A stretch of DNA of 41,255 nt from Polymyxa betae (Eukaryota > Endomyxa > Phytomyxea > Plasmodiophorida > Plasmodiophoridae), in assembly GCA_003693705.1 (NCBI GenBank), contig RBZT01000558.1, positions 1-41,255 on the forward strand, in the 5' to 3' direction. This document shows, one piece after another, positions 9,192 to 19,951 of the stretch. The notes beneath the pieces were generated by a model. That model worked only from the letters and a program-made list of their open reading frames with translations. It was not told the DNA's origin and ran no database searches. The position numbers and the translations under genes are program-made. Position 1 is the stretch's first letter, and the number at the start of each line of letters is the position of its first letter.

Positions 9192-10427
9192 TCAATTTTG
9201 AAATAAATGGAGGTAAACATCTATCAGTGAATGACAGCAATCAACGACAAATGACAATATGAAAGCAGTAATATAAAGAAGAAATGTTTCAATGATGACA
9301 AAGAAACGAACCTCATGTTGAACTAATCTGACCCAGAAGATTAGAGAGATAAGAAAGAAGCTGAGCAAGCCAATAGCGACGGCGGTGGGTATGACGTGAA
9401 CTATCCATAATGAAGGGACAAATGTTGGTAGCAATGCAGTGATAATCAACATTGTTAATAGTACACGATTCTGCCGCATATCTGATGGATTCCAGAACTG
9501 TTCCAAGAGGTAATCCTAAAGCGTATGAATCAGAAATCTGAAGCGTGAAAACAGAGATGAAGAAAAGAGGAAATAACGAGTCCGAAAGCATCAACAGTAA
9601 ATTCTGTAAATGAATCAGCAATCATGAAGACCACCTTAATTTGGCTGAAAGGGGAAATAACACGCCAGATTCTGTCGAATGCAGCAGAGCGGGCAGAAGC
9701 ATTCTGATGTATTATGGTCAATGTGATGACGGAAAATCAATACAGACTCACAGGTTGATTTTGAACATTTCTTGGTCGCATCTGTATGAAACATAAGAGA
9801 TCAGAATATAAAAAATTCGGAAGGGATTTCCTACCGGATCGGAGATGGTTTCGGATACAGCAAGAGATGGTTGTATATGTTCCTGATATATCTTCAGACA
9901 ACGTTCGTGAACATTTCAGGAGGCGAGATTACGAACCTGATGGGACGAAAAATCGATCTGCCATTGCTGAACGGCGGGAGCCCGTACAGGTTTACAATTA
10001 TACCATTGTTCGAGATCATTTTCAAGCCCATGATAGGCCCACAAATTCCTGTCCCGGACTACATCATTACAGGGAGGTAGATCTCAGCATCTGCTGTCAT
10101 TCCAACCAAAAAATTCGACTAAATGTTATCTTTGAAAAAAAAAACATTGAAAGTTGCTGATGAAATGAATCTTTGTCCGGTGACGGTCAATAAACGAAAA
10201 CAGAGGATAAACGGAGACGTACTGTCCATGGTGATATCCGCATGGTTTGGTATTATGGGGGACTTGCGAATCGGGGCATTCTGCGGCGTCGTACCATGGG
10301 TGAAGAGGCCCGTGACTCGCGTCCGGAACTCCGAGGTGTTCGAACGGCTGCGACCCGCTGCCTGCGCTTGTCCAATGACTGACAGTCCTACAAGCATCAT
10401 TGCAGGAGCCAGAACTGCAGACGGCAT
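9192..10427 (-). CDS. Six-exon membrane protein with signal peptide, family not recognised
   Basis: Exons are 10223-10427, 9937-10082, 9835-9882, 9752-9781, 9578-9703 and 9192-9515; introns are 140, 54, 53, 48 and 62 nt, and every junction keeps phase, giving about 292 residues with a TGA stop. The N-terminus is a signal peptide (MPSAVLAPAMMLVGLSVIGQ, then AQAAG). The middle is hydrophilic (LPPCNDVVRDRNLWAYHG, EQWYNCKPVRAP). The C-terminal third has strongly hydrophobic segments (VLLTMLIITALLPTFV, IGLLSFFLISLIFWV, FFVIIETFLLYITAFILSF), preceded by FWNPSDMRQN. The W-N-P plus membrane pattern faintly recalls the C-terminal region of plant MCTP/PRT_C proteins, but no C2 domain is present and I do not assign it. 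An alternative last intron would extend the protein to about 9010 with further hydrophobic residues. A double telo-box lies 206 nt upstream. Confidence 0.6.
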
Positions 10428-10632
10428 GACCTGAAACGACCAGAAATGCCACTCCGGGAAAAAAGACAGCTGCGCACTCCGCGTTACACCTTGTGACTGA
10501 TGGCTTGTCGGACGTCTTCGTTACTTTTCGTGCATAATTCATTCATAATACATTTCTCCCTACGAGTTGAAGAATACCATACCGAAAATTTATAATAAAA
10601 ACACCATAAAACTTCCAATAGACCTCATAGCT

Positions 10633-10648
10633 GTTAGGGTTAGGGTTG
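10633..10648 (-). promoter_or_regulatory. Double telo-box upstream of the six-exon gene
   Basis: GTTAGGGTTAGGGTTG lies about 206 nt upstream of ATG 10427, between this gene and featureless DNA. Its role is inferred from recurrence near other gene starts. Confidence 0.35.
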
Positions 10649-12531
10649 TCTGACTTGCGAAGGACCAACAGGATTCTAAGGTGGCCAATTGTTTTGATAA
10701 TCCACGACGATGTCCTTGAGCCCTACTCATTGTTCAGAACAATGTCCATCTACTCGTCGTACTGGAGCCGATTCTGGCATCATCATGGTATGAAGATTGT
10801 GGCGCCCGAATGTATTCGAGAATGGTTTCATTTAATGATTCTAATTCGTGAAACAAACCGGCCTGCTCTGCTGCTACCGTCTCCCATTTTTTAAAGGGTT
10901 ATTGAGTGAAACAGCCTTCCATGGATCATGAAGCCACACCATTCGATTATAACGGTCTTGATGCGATTCACCAAAACCTTCAAACTGTTATTAAAGATCG
11001 AAAGTCTTGCCTGTAAAGCGTATAGAAAAGGTTCTTTTTCATTTAAGGAACAAATTATTTCCTTTTGATGTCAAAGGGGAATAATGATTCCGTCGCTTCA
11101 AACAAAAGTGATCCGACCCGGTTTCAGCAGAGACTAGATAAAAAATGTGTTTTTCTAATCTCTGGAATGAGTATCATATGCGAGAGGATATCAGTCTTGG
11201 ATATCCGAAATCTCTACCTCCAGATAGTTCCTATTCAATTCCAACATTCCCTTCAGGTTTCTGGAAGGAACGCGGACACAAACATTCGAATCCCCTCTAT
11301 GGCCAGCTGGTTATCAAGAAGGGTCATACTGTTCCGGCCCAAAAAAGCATTCATTGCGGACATAGGCTCGTGATCCAATCGAAAGAGACTTGACATTTCA
11401 ATCACCGGTTGGCAGCTTCAGACTGAGACGATCTCAGACAGCATGGAAAGAGCATTTATGGTAAAGCGAACATCAATGATCACGGTTGAATGGAAGAAAT
11501 CCGAACTCGCTGATTCAGTGTTAATCTCGGATTTTGTAGAGTTCACGGTACTGCTGATGTTATCAATGACATAATGGCTGAGTAAGAAACAGAGAGTTCC
11601 AATCGATTTTTTATCATGCAGTTTGTTAGAGGTAAGAGCATAGCTTTATATCAATGCTAAAGGACAATCGAGCTTGCTATAATGGAGCAATTCTCCTAAT
11701 TCGGTTGCTCTCAATCCTTAAGCTCTCTGCAGAAGCAGAAGTGATAGATCTTGTTGCCAGTATTTAGGTCAAGAAATCAAACGCAACATGAGGAAAATTG
11801 GTCTGGAATTTAATAAAACTTTTCTATCATTCGGGACTATGTGGATTTCCATCCAGCTCTCTTTAATCGTGTTACCGATGCGGATCATCTTACCTCTGTA
11901 ATTTCTGATAGGGCGTTTATAACAAAGAGATTGGCGCCGCCCCCGGAAGCCCAGGTCGTGAAACAAGACGGCAAACTGCAGATCTCATAAAGGGAAACAT
12001 TTTCGCGTAAAAAAAACACGGAGGCGGTCGGCCTCATAGTGGCGAACACAGACTCGTCCTTCGGGCGCTGCGCATCGTATCGGTCGTCTTCAGCGTACGC
12101 AGGGACACTTCAATCAACGCCAATTGGAACGATTTCAACATAGTCCGTGGGCTGACAATAAATCCAAATGTAGTTTCGTCACTCATCATTGAAACAAAGG
12201 CAGACCCACGGGTTTATTTACGCTACCAGTCGCAGAGTCGTTCGGCAAACTCGGCAGCAATAATGCCGAATGAGAGCTTGACAGGGAAAGAGAGATCTAC
12301 TTGAGGCATGAAACCCTAACCCTAACATCCAATTAGGCTCTATGACTATCAACGGAGTCCAGGCAGGGTCAATCCCGAATTCAAAGAATCTGTTTATGTG
12401 AGATATTTGGGAGAGTTACGAAATTGTTTCGATCGCAGGAGGATCTCCGATTCCAACTGCTGCTGTCTTAAACACGATATACATAATTCATTCAACATTT
12501 CATCTGGCTATAAAGCAAATGTCAATAATAA
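10649..12531. other. Intergenic, no recognised gene
   Basis: Several short open frames on both strands lack domains, composition bias or matching splice sites. One repeated motif copy (GTCGTACTGG, about 10757-10766) and a double telomere-like box (AAACCCTAACCCTAAC, about 12311-12326) are present. I see nothing else. Confidence 0.4.
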
Positions 12532-14100
12532 TCAATCAGAGAACGGTGGGATTTCAGACCCGTGTTCGTAGCGACGAGGATTCACCACCACCATGCGATC
12601 TAACGCCACGAAACGGTTCCTGAGATGATTGATCAGCACACAAAGAGATCCATCAAAAGGGATAAAACGAACATTGCATCGGGAGCAGCGATAGACCGAG
12701 AATATTTCCAGAGTGAAATCATGATAGAATCGCCTCTCTCGAACTGTTAATCGACCATACAGATATTCAAGTCGTAAGTTCTCCTGTACCAGAATCTGCA
12801 AAAATCCATGTCAATCCATGATAGGAGAAAAAAAGTAAAAAAAAGCAACAAAAAAGGAAGAAAAAGCTACAAATAATGTAAGAACAAGCAACAAAATAAG
12901 CAACAAAAAGAATTAAGAAAAATCAACAAAAAAATCAAAAAATCAAAAAAAAAAATCAATAAACCAGTAAGAAAGCTACAAAAAAGTATGAAAAAAACTA
13001 GAAAAAGTATGAAAAAGATACAAGAATTTGCAGAAAAAATGGCAACAGAGCACATACAGCGACTTTTCTTTGAAATTCTTTTTGTTTGTTCAGAAAGTTG
13101 CTTCTTTGAAACTTTTTGTGATTTTTCAGCACGGTGTTCAGTGTCGGAGTCTCTATTGTCTCCGAACAAGATGGGCACGAAAGGAAATCGAACGTGATCC
13201 GCGTACTGCGGTTCAATCTGTTTGGCAGGTCAGACCCGCAATACGCCTTCCGGAGTCAGTTCGTTACCCGGTGAAGAGCCGTTGCAAGACACAATCATAA
13301 TGGAATATGTGACCACATCCCACCTGAATACACGGACTTGTACTTAGAGCGTCCTGGCTGCAGATCTTGCAGATCTCGTCCTGAACAAATCATCACTTGA
13401 AATCAATTACGATACAGCCGCTTACAGCTCGAATAAATCCGTCCGGATCCGGACAATATAAACAGGGTAGACAGGATGTCTGATCTTTCGTCCCCAAACA
13501 CGGATGCGAACACGGAAGGATCTTAGAGCAGGCCTGGGCGGCCTTTCGGGTACAGGGCTCGGAGTTACAGATCGCCGGGGCCATCCGGTTGCTGATATGG
13601 CGGATCACGGAGCGCAAGGCCGAGCCCGGTACGACCGATCGACAGTATCGGCATCGGGATCGACAGGCGGACTCATACGCGGCGCAATCGACGCCGTCAT
13701 GGTACGGCATCCGGCGGCAGGACGCACAGAACTCCGCACCGCACAGGCAGCGAACGCGGCCGTCGGCGGACGACGACGGCGTGGCCACCTCACGGCACGA
13801 CGGACAGCGATGGAACCCATGGCAGACAGTCGGGTGGGGGTGGCCGCAGACCGCCACGGACTCGTCCAGCCAGCGCCAGATGCGATCGTGAGGCGAGACG
13901 AGCCCGCCGCCAAACCACTCCGGGCTGGAGCGGCAGTCGAAGAAGCGATCGGGGGAGTCCGTGGTGGCGGAGTCGACCGGCGACGTCGGGCCAGTACGGG
14001 GACGGTGCAGGGAGCCGGAGTTGGTGCGGACAGCGCGCCCTGCTCCGTGAGCGTGATGAAGCAGGAGAGAGGCGACGACCACGATCATGATCAGCGACAT
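12532..14100 (-). CDS. Secreted or ER-directed MYCBP2-like E3: signal peptide, IBR-like module, RING, partial tandem-cysteine domain
   Basis: Four exons (13426-14100, 13268-13380, 13133-13217, 12532-12795) with introns of 45, 50 and 337 nt, all in phase, give about 378 residues and a TGA stop. ATG 14100 is chosen because it opens directly on a signal peptide (MSLIMIVVVASLLLHHAHGA); an upstream in-frame ATG is at 14160. Domains: an IBR-like module near 99-139 (CPSC, CLCGAEFCASC, PYHDGVDC), CRSRCRYC, and a Cys linker near 178-216 (CSKILPCSHPCLG, CLPCLYCP). The MYCBP2-type RING starts near 227 (EICKICSQDAL, CIQVGCGHIFHYDC) and is completed by RITFDFLSCPSC. The helix and first CxxC of a tandem-cysteine domain follow (ENLRLEYLYGR, YRCSRC). 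MYCBP2 relays ubiquitin through two cysteines in that domain; most of it is missing here, so the relay mechanism is doubtful. Confidence 0.8.
12796..13132 (-). repeat. Low-complexity purine/pyrimidine tract inside an intron
   Basis: The last intron of the MYCBP2-like gene is 337 nt, much longer than its siblings. Most of 12825-13030 is A-rich on the plus strand (T-rich on the coding strand), with repeated AAAAAG, CAACAAAAA and GAAAAA words. It reads like an expanded polypyrimidine tract and carries no coding signal. Confidence 0.6.
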
Positions 14101-14174
14101 GATCGAATTCGTCGCAAGGAGAGCGGCGGCGGGAGATCGCAGAGGCGCGTCCACCCACACGATGGACCACAGGG

Positions 14175-14185
14175 AAACCCTAACC
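14175..14185 (-). promoter_or_regulatory. Telo-box upstream of the MYCBP2-like gene
   Basis: AAACCCTAACC sits 75 nt before ATG 14100 (15 nt before the alternative ATG 14160). The spacing to 14100 fits that of the other ubiquitin-family genes and is one reason for preferring that start. Confidence 0.5.
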
Positions 14186-14952
14186 TGCGCAGTCCGCAGA
14201 TTGACTAGTCGCAGATCGAGAACTTTCTGTGAAATCGATTGGGGTGTCTGAGGCTCTGAGTAACCTTTCCCAGATGGTGAAATTTGTTAAAGATTTGAGC
14301 TCATTCTGTATAGAGAAAACAGCTGTTATAATGTCCATAAAAACATGACAAGGTGCAGGATGGTCACGACTCTCCAGATAGGGTTAGAGTTTCGGGTCAA
14401 ATCCTCGATACAGAGACACAGACATAAAGAGTGAGCCTCTGAGCTTCGTTACCATGTCTCCGAAATGTTCATGAAACCCATTCAATAACGTTACAGTTTC
14501 ACCTAAAACACCGTTTATTTGATCTGGTTAAATGAATGGCTACAAGTTCATGCAAGGATAGTATTAAGACGGTCACATCAGCTCATTTGTTACCGTATGA
14601 TGAGATACCATCTCGATGTTTTGTCAACATCTCCAGCCGAATCAGCAGATAGTGCATCTCGGTCATTTCTTCGACATCTATTGACTATTGACGCCAATAT
14701 GCGGATGTTGTTCGACAAAGAGTCACTCAGAGCGGATGTATTATGAAAGGGGTGAACAGGGATTACTCTGTGCCCAATTTAATCAGCTGGAGATTTGAGG
14801 AATGAACTAACCCTAACCCTAACGATGTGTTTAATATGAAGGGAAGCGAAGGTTGATCCAGTAGTATCAATCCAATGTCCGTGCCAAACCCTAACATGAC
14901 TGAAGAGACCCAAAGGCCGAATGGCCCCCGAGTCAGCCCAAACTGCGTGATT
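14186..14952. other. Intergenic with several telomere-like boxes
   Basis: Telomere-like words occur near 14382, at 14809-14822 (TAACCCTAACCCTA) and at 14885-14894. Short frames are unconvincing. Nothing else is recognised. Confidence 0.4.
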
Positions 14953-15123
14953 CTATCCGGCCTGGATGAGATCTCGGGACTGAGCGATTTCTTGAAAATA
15001 TGATTCGTAATATTCGTTGGAGATCTTCGCAACATTGTCACGGCCGTATTGCTCCTGGCCGTACTGGGCGTCGTCGACAACGCTGTTCTTCGCTAAACTG
15101 ATTAATCCGGGTCGGACTTCCAT
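14953..15123 (-). CDS. Small hydrophilic protein, 56 residues, unknown
   Basis: From ATG 15123 to TAG 14953-14955 the frame encodes a hydrophilic, Gln/Tyr-rich peptide (DDAQYGQEQYGRDNVAK, then NEYYESYFQEIAQ) with helical character and good-looking codon composition. The frame stays open after the TAG for another 60 codons, but that extension translates telomere-like repeats and is unlikely to be coding. It could be the first exon of a larger gene. No family is recognised. Confidence 0.3.
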   Translation of the reverse strand: MEVRPGLISLAKNSVVDDAQYGQEQYGRDNVAKISNEYYESYFQEIAQSRDLIQAG

Positions 15124-15315
15124 GGTCCTCTGAGATTATTAACGTGCCGATGCCGGACAATAATAAATATAGCCTCTTCATCATCTCGTGCTTAAACAGC
15201 AACCCGTTCCTATAATCACATGGCTCAAAAAGACACATAATGGTCAATATAGGAGCTCCTTCAGTCCTTCTATTCAATTTCGAAGGGGCCATATTTTACC
15301 GGTTTTGTATAAGGA

Positions 15316-15441
15316 CGAACGTTTTGTCGACTAGTGGATCGAGGCCAGCAAATCCCATACAACAAATGGTGGAGAGAGGCCGCGCTGTCCACCAGGGGGA
15401 CAGCGCGGCCTCGATCAACTAGTGGACAAAATGTTCGACCG
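15316..15441. mobile_element. Foldback MITE with terminal inverted repeats and flanking direct repeats
   Basis: Left end CGAACGTTTTGTCGACTAGT continuing GGATCGAGGCC pairs with right end GGCCTCGATCAACTAGTGGA continuing CAAAATGTTCG (about 31 bp, few mismatches). Inside is a perfect 15-bp palindrome arm pair GAGGCCGCGCTGTCC / GGACAGCGCGGCCTC. The element is flanked by TTTGTATAAGGA (15304-15315) and TTTGTATAGGA (15442-15452), which look like an 11-bp target-site duplication that has picked up one indel. A related copy lies at 503-599. Confidence 0.75.
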
Positions 15442-15452
15442 TTTGTATAGGA

Positions 15453-16337
15453 TCTCGATGTTCAGCCGTCTATGTCCGGACCATATCCAACATAGTCATG
15501 AAATTTTTACCCCGGACATCTGCGGAACCATCCACAGCCCGCGCCATGTGAATAACCGGAATGTTCCAACCAGTGGAACCTTTCCGGACGTGATCCGAGT
15601 CTGTTCTCAACTAAATACAATTCTTATATTCAAGTTTTGATTTTCGCCCCGCCTGGTTTGTTTAGACAGCTTGGTTTGCGCCACTGTCTGGGTTGTCTTT
15701 CGATTAGAGCGGTCCGCAAATACACAGAAAGATACCTTAGTAGCTTGCAGCTGCGTAAGTCCGGATGGATTTGGATTTACTAGTTTGTTGACTTTTCCTT
15801 AGCGCAAGGATGATACTACTCAGGCATCGCCCTAATATCTACCAAGGGCTCTTACTTCAAGTTTTAGAGCCTTTCCATTTATGTTAGTCCAAATATCGTT
15901 CGGCCCTATTAGGAGGGCCTAAGAGAGGCTCGACAAGATAAAGGTAGGCATCCGCCCAATCCTAAAGGAACTCGAACCCATGTACCCTAACTCATCTATC
16001 TGGGTGTACCCAGCTTTCAACATAGTTTGTTATATATAGCATTCATTGTCATATGCGCAGGAGAGGAACTCGCCCATAAATTTACTGTGAGTATAAAGCG
16101 CGGAATTAAAGCTTCTGATGCCTAATGCCTAAGTTCGGGACCCAGAGAGGGACCCAGCGGGTCCTCCGATCCTTTGAATTGTTGATTTTTCATACAGCTA
16201 TAAAATGTTTAAATCAAAGGAGTGGCTGGACCTATGCTTTAAAATCAACCGAAGAGGATGAATGTCTCCGTTCATCCTTTTTCAACATCGAATTTCTCTT
16301 GGAGAAGTGCCTGGAGTGTGATACTATCAATTTGAGC
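15453..16337. other. Intergenic, nothing recognised
   Basis: AT-rich spacer with no domain-bearing frame and no repeat that I can identify. Open reading upstream of 16338 is in the frame of the next gene but is AT-rich and unlike its coding part. Confidence 0.4.
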
Positions 16338-17030
16338 ATGCCGACACCAGTTGTAATGGGCGTAGACCTGGCGAATGATGTCGAACATGAGTTCAAGGCT
16401 CTCAGCATGGAGCTGGGGCGGAAGTCAGCGCCCTACTCAGAAACCGCCACCGAGATTATTGGCCAGGCCGGGTATATGATCGTTGCCCTGAGGAGTATCT
16501 ACATGTGGGAGGATCAACACTGGGCCGTGAAGGCGGCAGCGATTGTCACGCTGATCGTCGGGCTGCCTGGCCTCTACCTGATTATAATCAGAGCAATCTG
16601 GTCCAGCACCGCTCTAAACCGATCCTCACGACGTCTGAGACTGGCCGGCCATTTCCCATATTTCGTAAGGACGCCGATACTGGGGGGGCTGTTTTGGTCT
16701 ACTACAAGGGCGTGGCCCGATACTGGGCTGCAAGCGGTGGCCGCGCCTGGGCAGCAACCGGGGGCCGCGCCTGGGCTGCAACCAGGGGCCGCGCCTGGGC
16801 AGCAACCGGAGGACGCGACTGGACTGCAATCGGGGGCCGCGTCTGGGCAAGATCGAGGAGACTTGTTCAGTCATTTTTTTCTGGCTCAGGACCAGCATGT
16901 GTCTTTGGTATTGGGTCACTTCTCGGCTGTGGTCACGTTGTTTTCGGTTCTGCTGACCATCTGCGGTTTGGCGCTGGTCAGGCTGCTGACGAGCGCCAAG
17001 TACCGGCAGCCAGGTACCGACAGCCTCTGA
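16338..17030 (+). CDS. Two-TM membrane protein with a Pro/Gly/Gln/Ala repeat
   Basis: From ATG 16338 the frame gives 230 residues ending in TGA. Two hydrophobic segments (KAAAIVTLIVGLPGLYLIII and VVTLFSVLLTICGLALVRLL) flank a central loop with about five copies of an eight-residue repeat of the type APGQQPGA. An N-terminal hydrophilic region contains NDVEHEFKAL. The frame is open further upstream to 16125, but that part is AT-rich and 16338 coincides with the onset of GC-rich coding composition. No family is recognised; the two-TM plan with a low-complexity loop fits many protist membrane proteins. Other frames over the repeat are also open because the 24-nt unit has no stops, but they lack the paired TM segments. 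Confidence 0.5.
   Translation: MPTPVVMGVDLANDVEHEFKALSMELGRKSAPYSETATEIIGQAGYMIVALRSIYMWEDQHWAVKAAAIVTLIVGLPGLYLIIIRAIWSSTALNRSSRRLRLAGHFPYFVRTPILGGLFWSTTRAWPDTGLQAVAAPGQQPGAAPGLQPGAAPGQQPEDATGLQSGAASGQDRGDLFSHFFLAQDQHVSLVLGHFSAVVTLFSVLLTICGLALVRLLTSAKYRQPGTDSL
16724..16848 (+). repeat. 24-bp in-frame tandem repeat
   Basis: About five copies of a unit like CCGCGCCTGGGCAGCAACCG plus GGGG, alternating GGGCAGCAACC and GGGCTGCAACC, encode the eight-residue repeat of the two-TM protein. The last copies are diverged. Confidence 0.75.
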
Positions 17031-18702
17031 GCCGGGATGGATGTTTGAAGAGCCCCAACTGTTAATGAATTTCCTGCATTAACGCATATAAATAAATATC
17101 AGTATTTTGAATGGACCACCCTATTAGGCTTTCACACACAACGGATCGTATCTTCATCCTTGCAAGCCCCCAAGCTTTAGGGGCCGTCTTGCCACAGGAC
17201 TCATCAAACCCTAATCCCCGCAGTCCACGCCAAAGAGGCTGCTTCGCCTTCCAGGAGTCACGCCTGTACGGCCGCACGGCGGTGCCCAGCCTCCTGTACG
17301 GCAGTATGGCAGCCACGTCGACCAGCAGGCCACGCCCTGTCCATTCCCAGTCTGTCATGACATGACCTACCTTTATTTTATTACGCTTATGGAACAATGA
17401 AGGGCGGTATACGACATGTACTGGCTTCAAAGCTACTCATTCATCTGCTTGACGATATCATTACATTTTCGTTCTTTCGCCGAATGCCGGACCAAGCAGA
17501 GCAGATGCTCGATCTCGTGGATTTACAGGCGAAGCCAGCAAGTGCCGATCGTTTTGGCATGCTCTGTGTTCGGGGGCGGCTGGCGAGATATCGCTTCCCG
17601 GATTCTCGGCCAGCGATCGTTGATAGCCGATTTTGTGTACGTTCGGACATCGAGCCGAACTTGTCGACTATCAGTTTGACGACCTCGATCCAAAACAACG
17701 CTCGTCGACATCTGATATTATCTCCTGGAGATAATCGTCTTCATCGGGGGAAACCAAATCATTTTGCCCGTCAACTCAAAAGCCTCTTCGAAGAGAAAAC
17801 ATTTCATGAAACGAAGCAATTTCAGATTTGCAATAACGAATATGGAATTGCATTGATAGCTATCAAGGCAATGCCAAGGTACTATCGGTCATGCTGTTAG
17901 GGAATAGCGCCGCCTGATGACAAAACTCAACGAACTAGACCAATCGAATCCAATCGAATCCAAAGAATATGGAATAGCAGAGGCAAGCAGAAAATCCCAG
18001 AATCAAAACGCGTCGAAGGATAAACAGGAAAGGATAGAACCATTATCGACCTGAATCTATAGCCGGGGAATCTCGATATTGGGTTAAAATATAGGGATCG
18101 TGTGTTGATTTCATACATGACGTTATATGTTCTCATATATTCATGATATGCCAATGCTAAAGGTCGAATGGTTTGTTTGATCGCGTATTCACCTCCGATC
18201 CATGGTATGTAGTAATTGAAAATACATTTGTTCCTGTAATCTGCTTACGCCTTTGGCGCCATCATCAGCTGCAGCCCAGTCAGGCGCTGCTTCACAAGCG
18301 GGCTCCATTTCACACAAGAAACATTGTCGCCCAAATACAAGGCTATGAGCGGGAGTAAGCGCAGTAGGTAGCCGGTGTTTTACAAGTGCGCGACTGTTTT
18401 GGTTGCCTTTTCATTGGCAAATGATTTTTAAGACCAAAAAGTGCGTCGCCTAAACTGTCTGCTTTTATAGTGGGTTTGTGAAGTATTACACTCAGCAAAC
18501 ATGCCATTTTCGCGAACTATAACGCAATTAGTGCTCAGTTGAATTCTGAAAAGACTGCATAGACGCATTTCTACCGTAAATGACAAGAATTTGCAACCCA
18601 CTGATTTTTTGACTTTTCTTGCTTGTTTACTATTTACTACTGTTGCAATTTTTCCGCTAGTTTTATCACAAAATCGCGGATCAAAAACACAGAAGTCGAG
18701 TA
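17031..18702. other. Mostly intergenic; one doubtful open frame
   Basis: A 167-codon plus-strand frame (17397-17900, stop TAG) has no domain, and its neighbouring frames are open too, so I do not call it a gene. GC-rich DNA at 17160-17350 is open on both strands and contains a telomere-like box (AAACCCTAAT, about 17208-17217). A short repeat reading AATCGAATCCAATCGAATCC (17942-17961) resembles one at 33313-33360. Confidence 0.35.
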
Positions 18703-19825
18703 CCGTAAACCCCGTAGAGTTGGCCCCCCTCATGTTCCATTTACAGTGAGTTTTTCGTATGAGGGGGCTAGGTTTACGGGAAACTTTTTACCATGAGTTT
18801 TGGCGGCTCTTTAAACTACGCATTCAGCACCGGCGCGTCCTCCTGATTGTAACGATATAAAAATAGCTCCATTCTGACATCATGACGAAGCGATACCTCG
18901 AATGGGCCATGAAGTTGATTATCGTAGACGAGGCGTATAGTCCAAACAATATTAAACCAACAGCCAATAAGTGGAGAGTGGAGCCTGCTCAAATCAGGCG
19001 TTGGAGGATACAGAAGCTCGATATGTGTCAGAGACATTATGCTGAGCGCAACCCACCTTAGATCCCCCCCGTACTACGCACTCTTTCAGCCGGCAACTTG
19101 AGCTCACACTCACAGTGAAGCCTCACTGTTGCTGGCAAACACTATCTCTTCGCCATTACGGCCTTTTCATACTTGTAATTGCCTATAAAACATACCATCT
19201 TCCATCCCTTGCTTGTTCTCTCGTCTCTTCTCTCGTCGCCTGTCTAGCTCTCCGAAATCACCTTCGGTCACCAATCTCTCTCTCTCTCAGTAAGTCAGCC
19301 GCTGTTTGACACTAGTCTCTCTCTGTACGACTTCCGCTTCTGACAATATGAGCGATTCTATTAAGCACCTGAAGCGAAAGAAGGCTCTGAAACGGAATGA
19401 TGCAATTCCCTTATTTCGATAGCTTTTGCTTCGTTTAGCGACATTCTCTGAGTTTTCATATTTTTCCAGAATTTGGCCAAATTTATTGGCAAACTTTCCG
19501 TTTTTACTGCCTGCAAGATAATTCCGGGGGAGGAACCCAACGCGACAGCTTTCAACTCCATTACGGATCAAGTGACAGGCAATGGCATATTGAGTCACAC
19601 CATCAAAGTCGACAACCACCGGCTTGAAGTGAACTAGGTCGCCGGAGCAAATGTAAAAGCCACAAAAGTCATGAGACTCGCAGGAGCGGCCATTTGTATT
19701 AGCATTAATGCCTACAATTTCTCCATCTCCGATTGCTACCATCGTGTAATGGAATTATGGTCCGTGGCCAAATGTTCCGTTGGGGGGCCAGCTCTCCGGG
19801 GGGGCCAACTCTACGGGGTTTACGG
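18703..19825. mobile_element. 1.1 kb TIR DNA element with TA target duplication
   Basis: CCGTAAACCCCGTAGAGTTG followed by GCCCCCC starts at 18703, and its inverted copy GGGGGGCCAACTCTACGGGG followed by TTTACGG ends at 19825, a perfect match of about 27 bp. TA flanks both ends (18701-18702 and 19826-19827), as in Tc1/mariner-like insertions. Each terminus also contains a shorter imperfect hairpin; on the left, the TIR pairs with TGAGGGGGCTAGGTTTACGG at 18760-18779. The interior has a minus-strand coding segment (19287-19742) but no transposase that I can recognise, so this is probably non-autonomous. Confidence 0.7.
19287..19742 (-). CDS. Cargo ORF of the TIR element, weakly HIRAN-like
   Basis: This 151-residue frame lies inside the TIR element. 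Its first half is well structured: GDGEIVGINANTNG, GDLVHFKPVVVDFDGVTQYA, then ESCRVGFLPRNYLAG. The C-R-V-G-F-L-P-R pattern after a NA/IA strand recalls HIRAN domains (IGYVPR-like), but the match is weak. The second half becomes basic and low complexity, and a splice to a further minus-strand frame at 18816-19037 is possible. No DDE motif is visible. The function is unknown; the location suggests a transposon-borne gene. Confidence 0.4.
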   Translation of the reverse strand: MVAIGDGEIVGINANTNGRSCESHDFCGFYICSGDLVHFKPVVVDFDGVTQYAIACHLIRNGVESCRVGFLPRNYLAGSKNGKFANKFGQILEKYENSENVAKRSKSYRNKGIASFRFRAFFRFRCLIESLILSEAEVVQRETSVKQRLTY

Positions 19826-19951
19826 TAAATTGCTCCACAATTTAAGGAAGACCGTCGCGCACTTTTGTTCAACCGTCTTACGACTGCTTGGTGCTGAGAA
19901 ATTTCGCAACGCCAAGTCCGACTATGACTAATCGACTTCATTGGGCCGGAG

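Noticed and set aside
9786-10160. Plus-strand frames over the exons of the six-exon minus-strand gene
   Set aside because: The minus strand gives five phase-consistent introns and a signal peptide; the plus frames have no structure.
15790-15830. U6 snRNA-like words (GCGCAAGGATGATAC)
   Set aside because: Only a 15-base similarity; the conserved ACAGAGA and AGCATGGCC parts of U6 are missing.
17397-17900. 167-codon plus-strand frame
   Set aside because: Neighbouring frames are equally open, there is no domain, and no splice partner was found.
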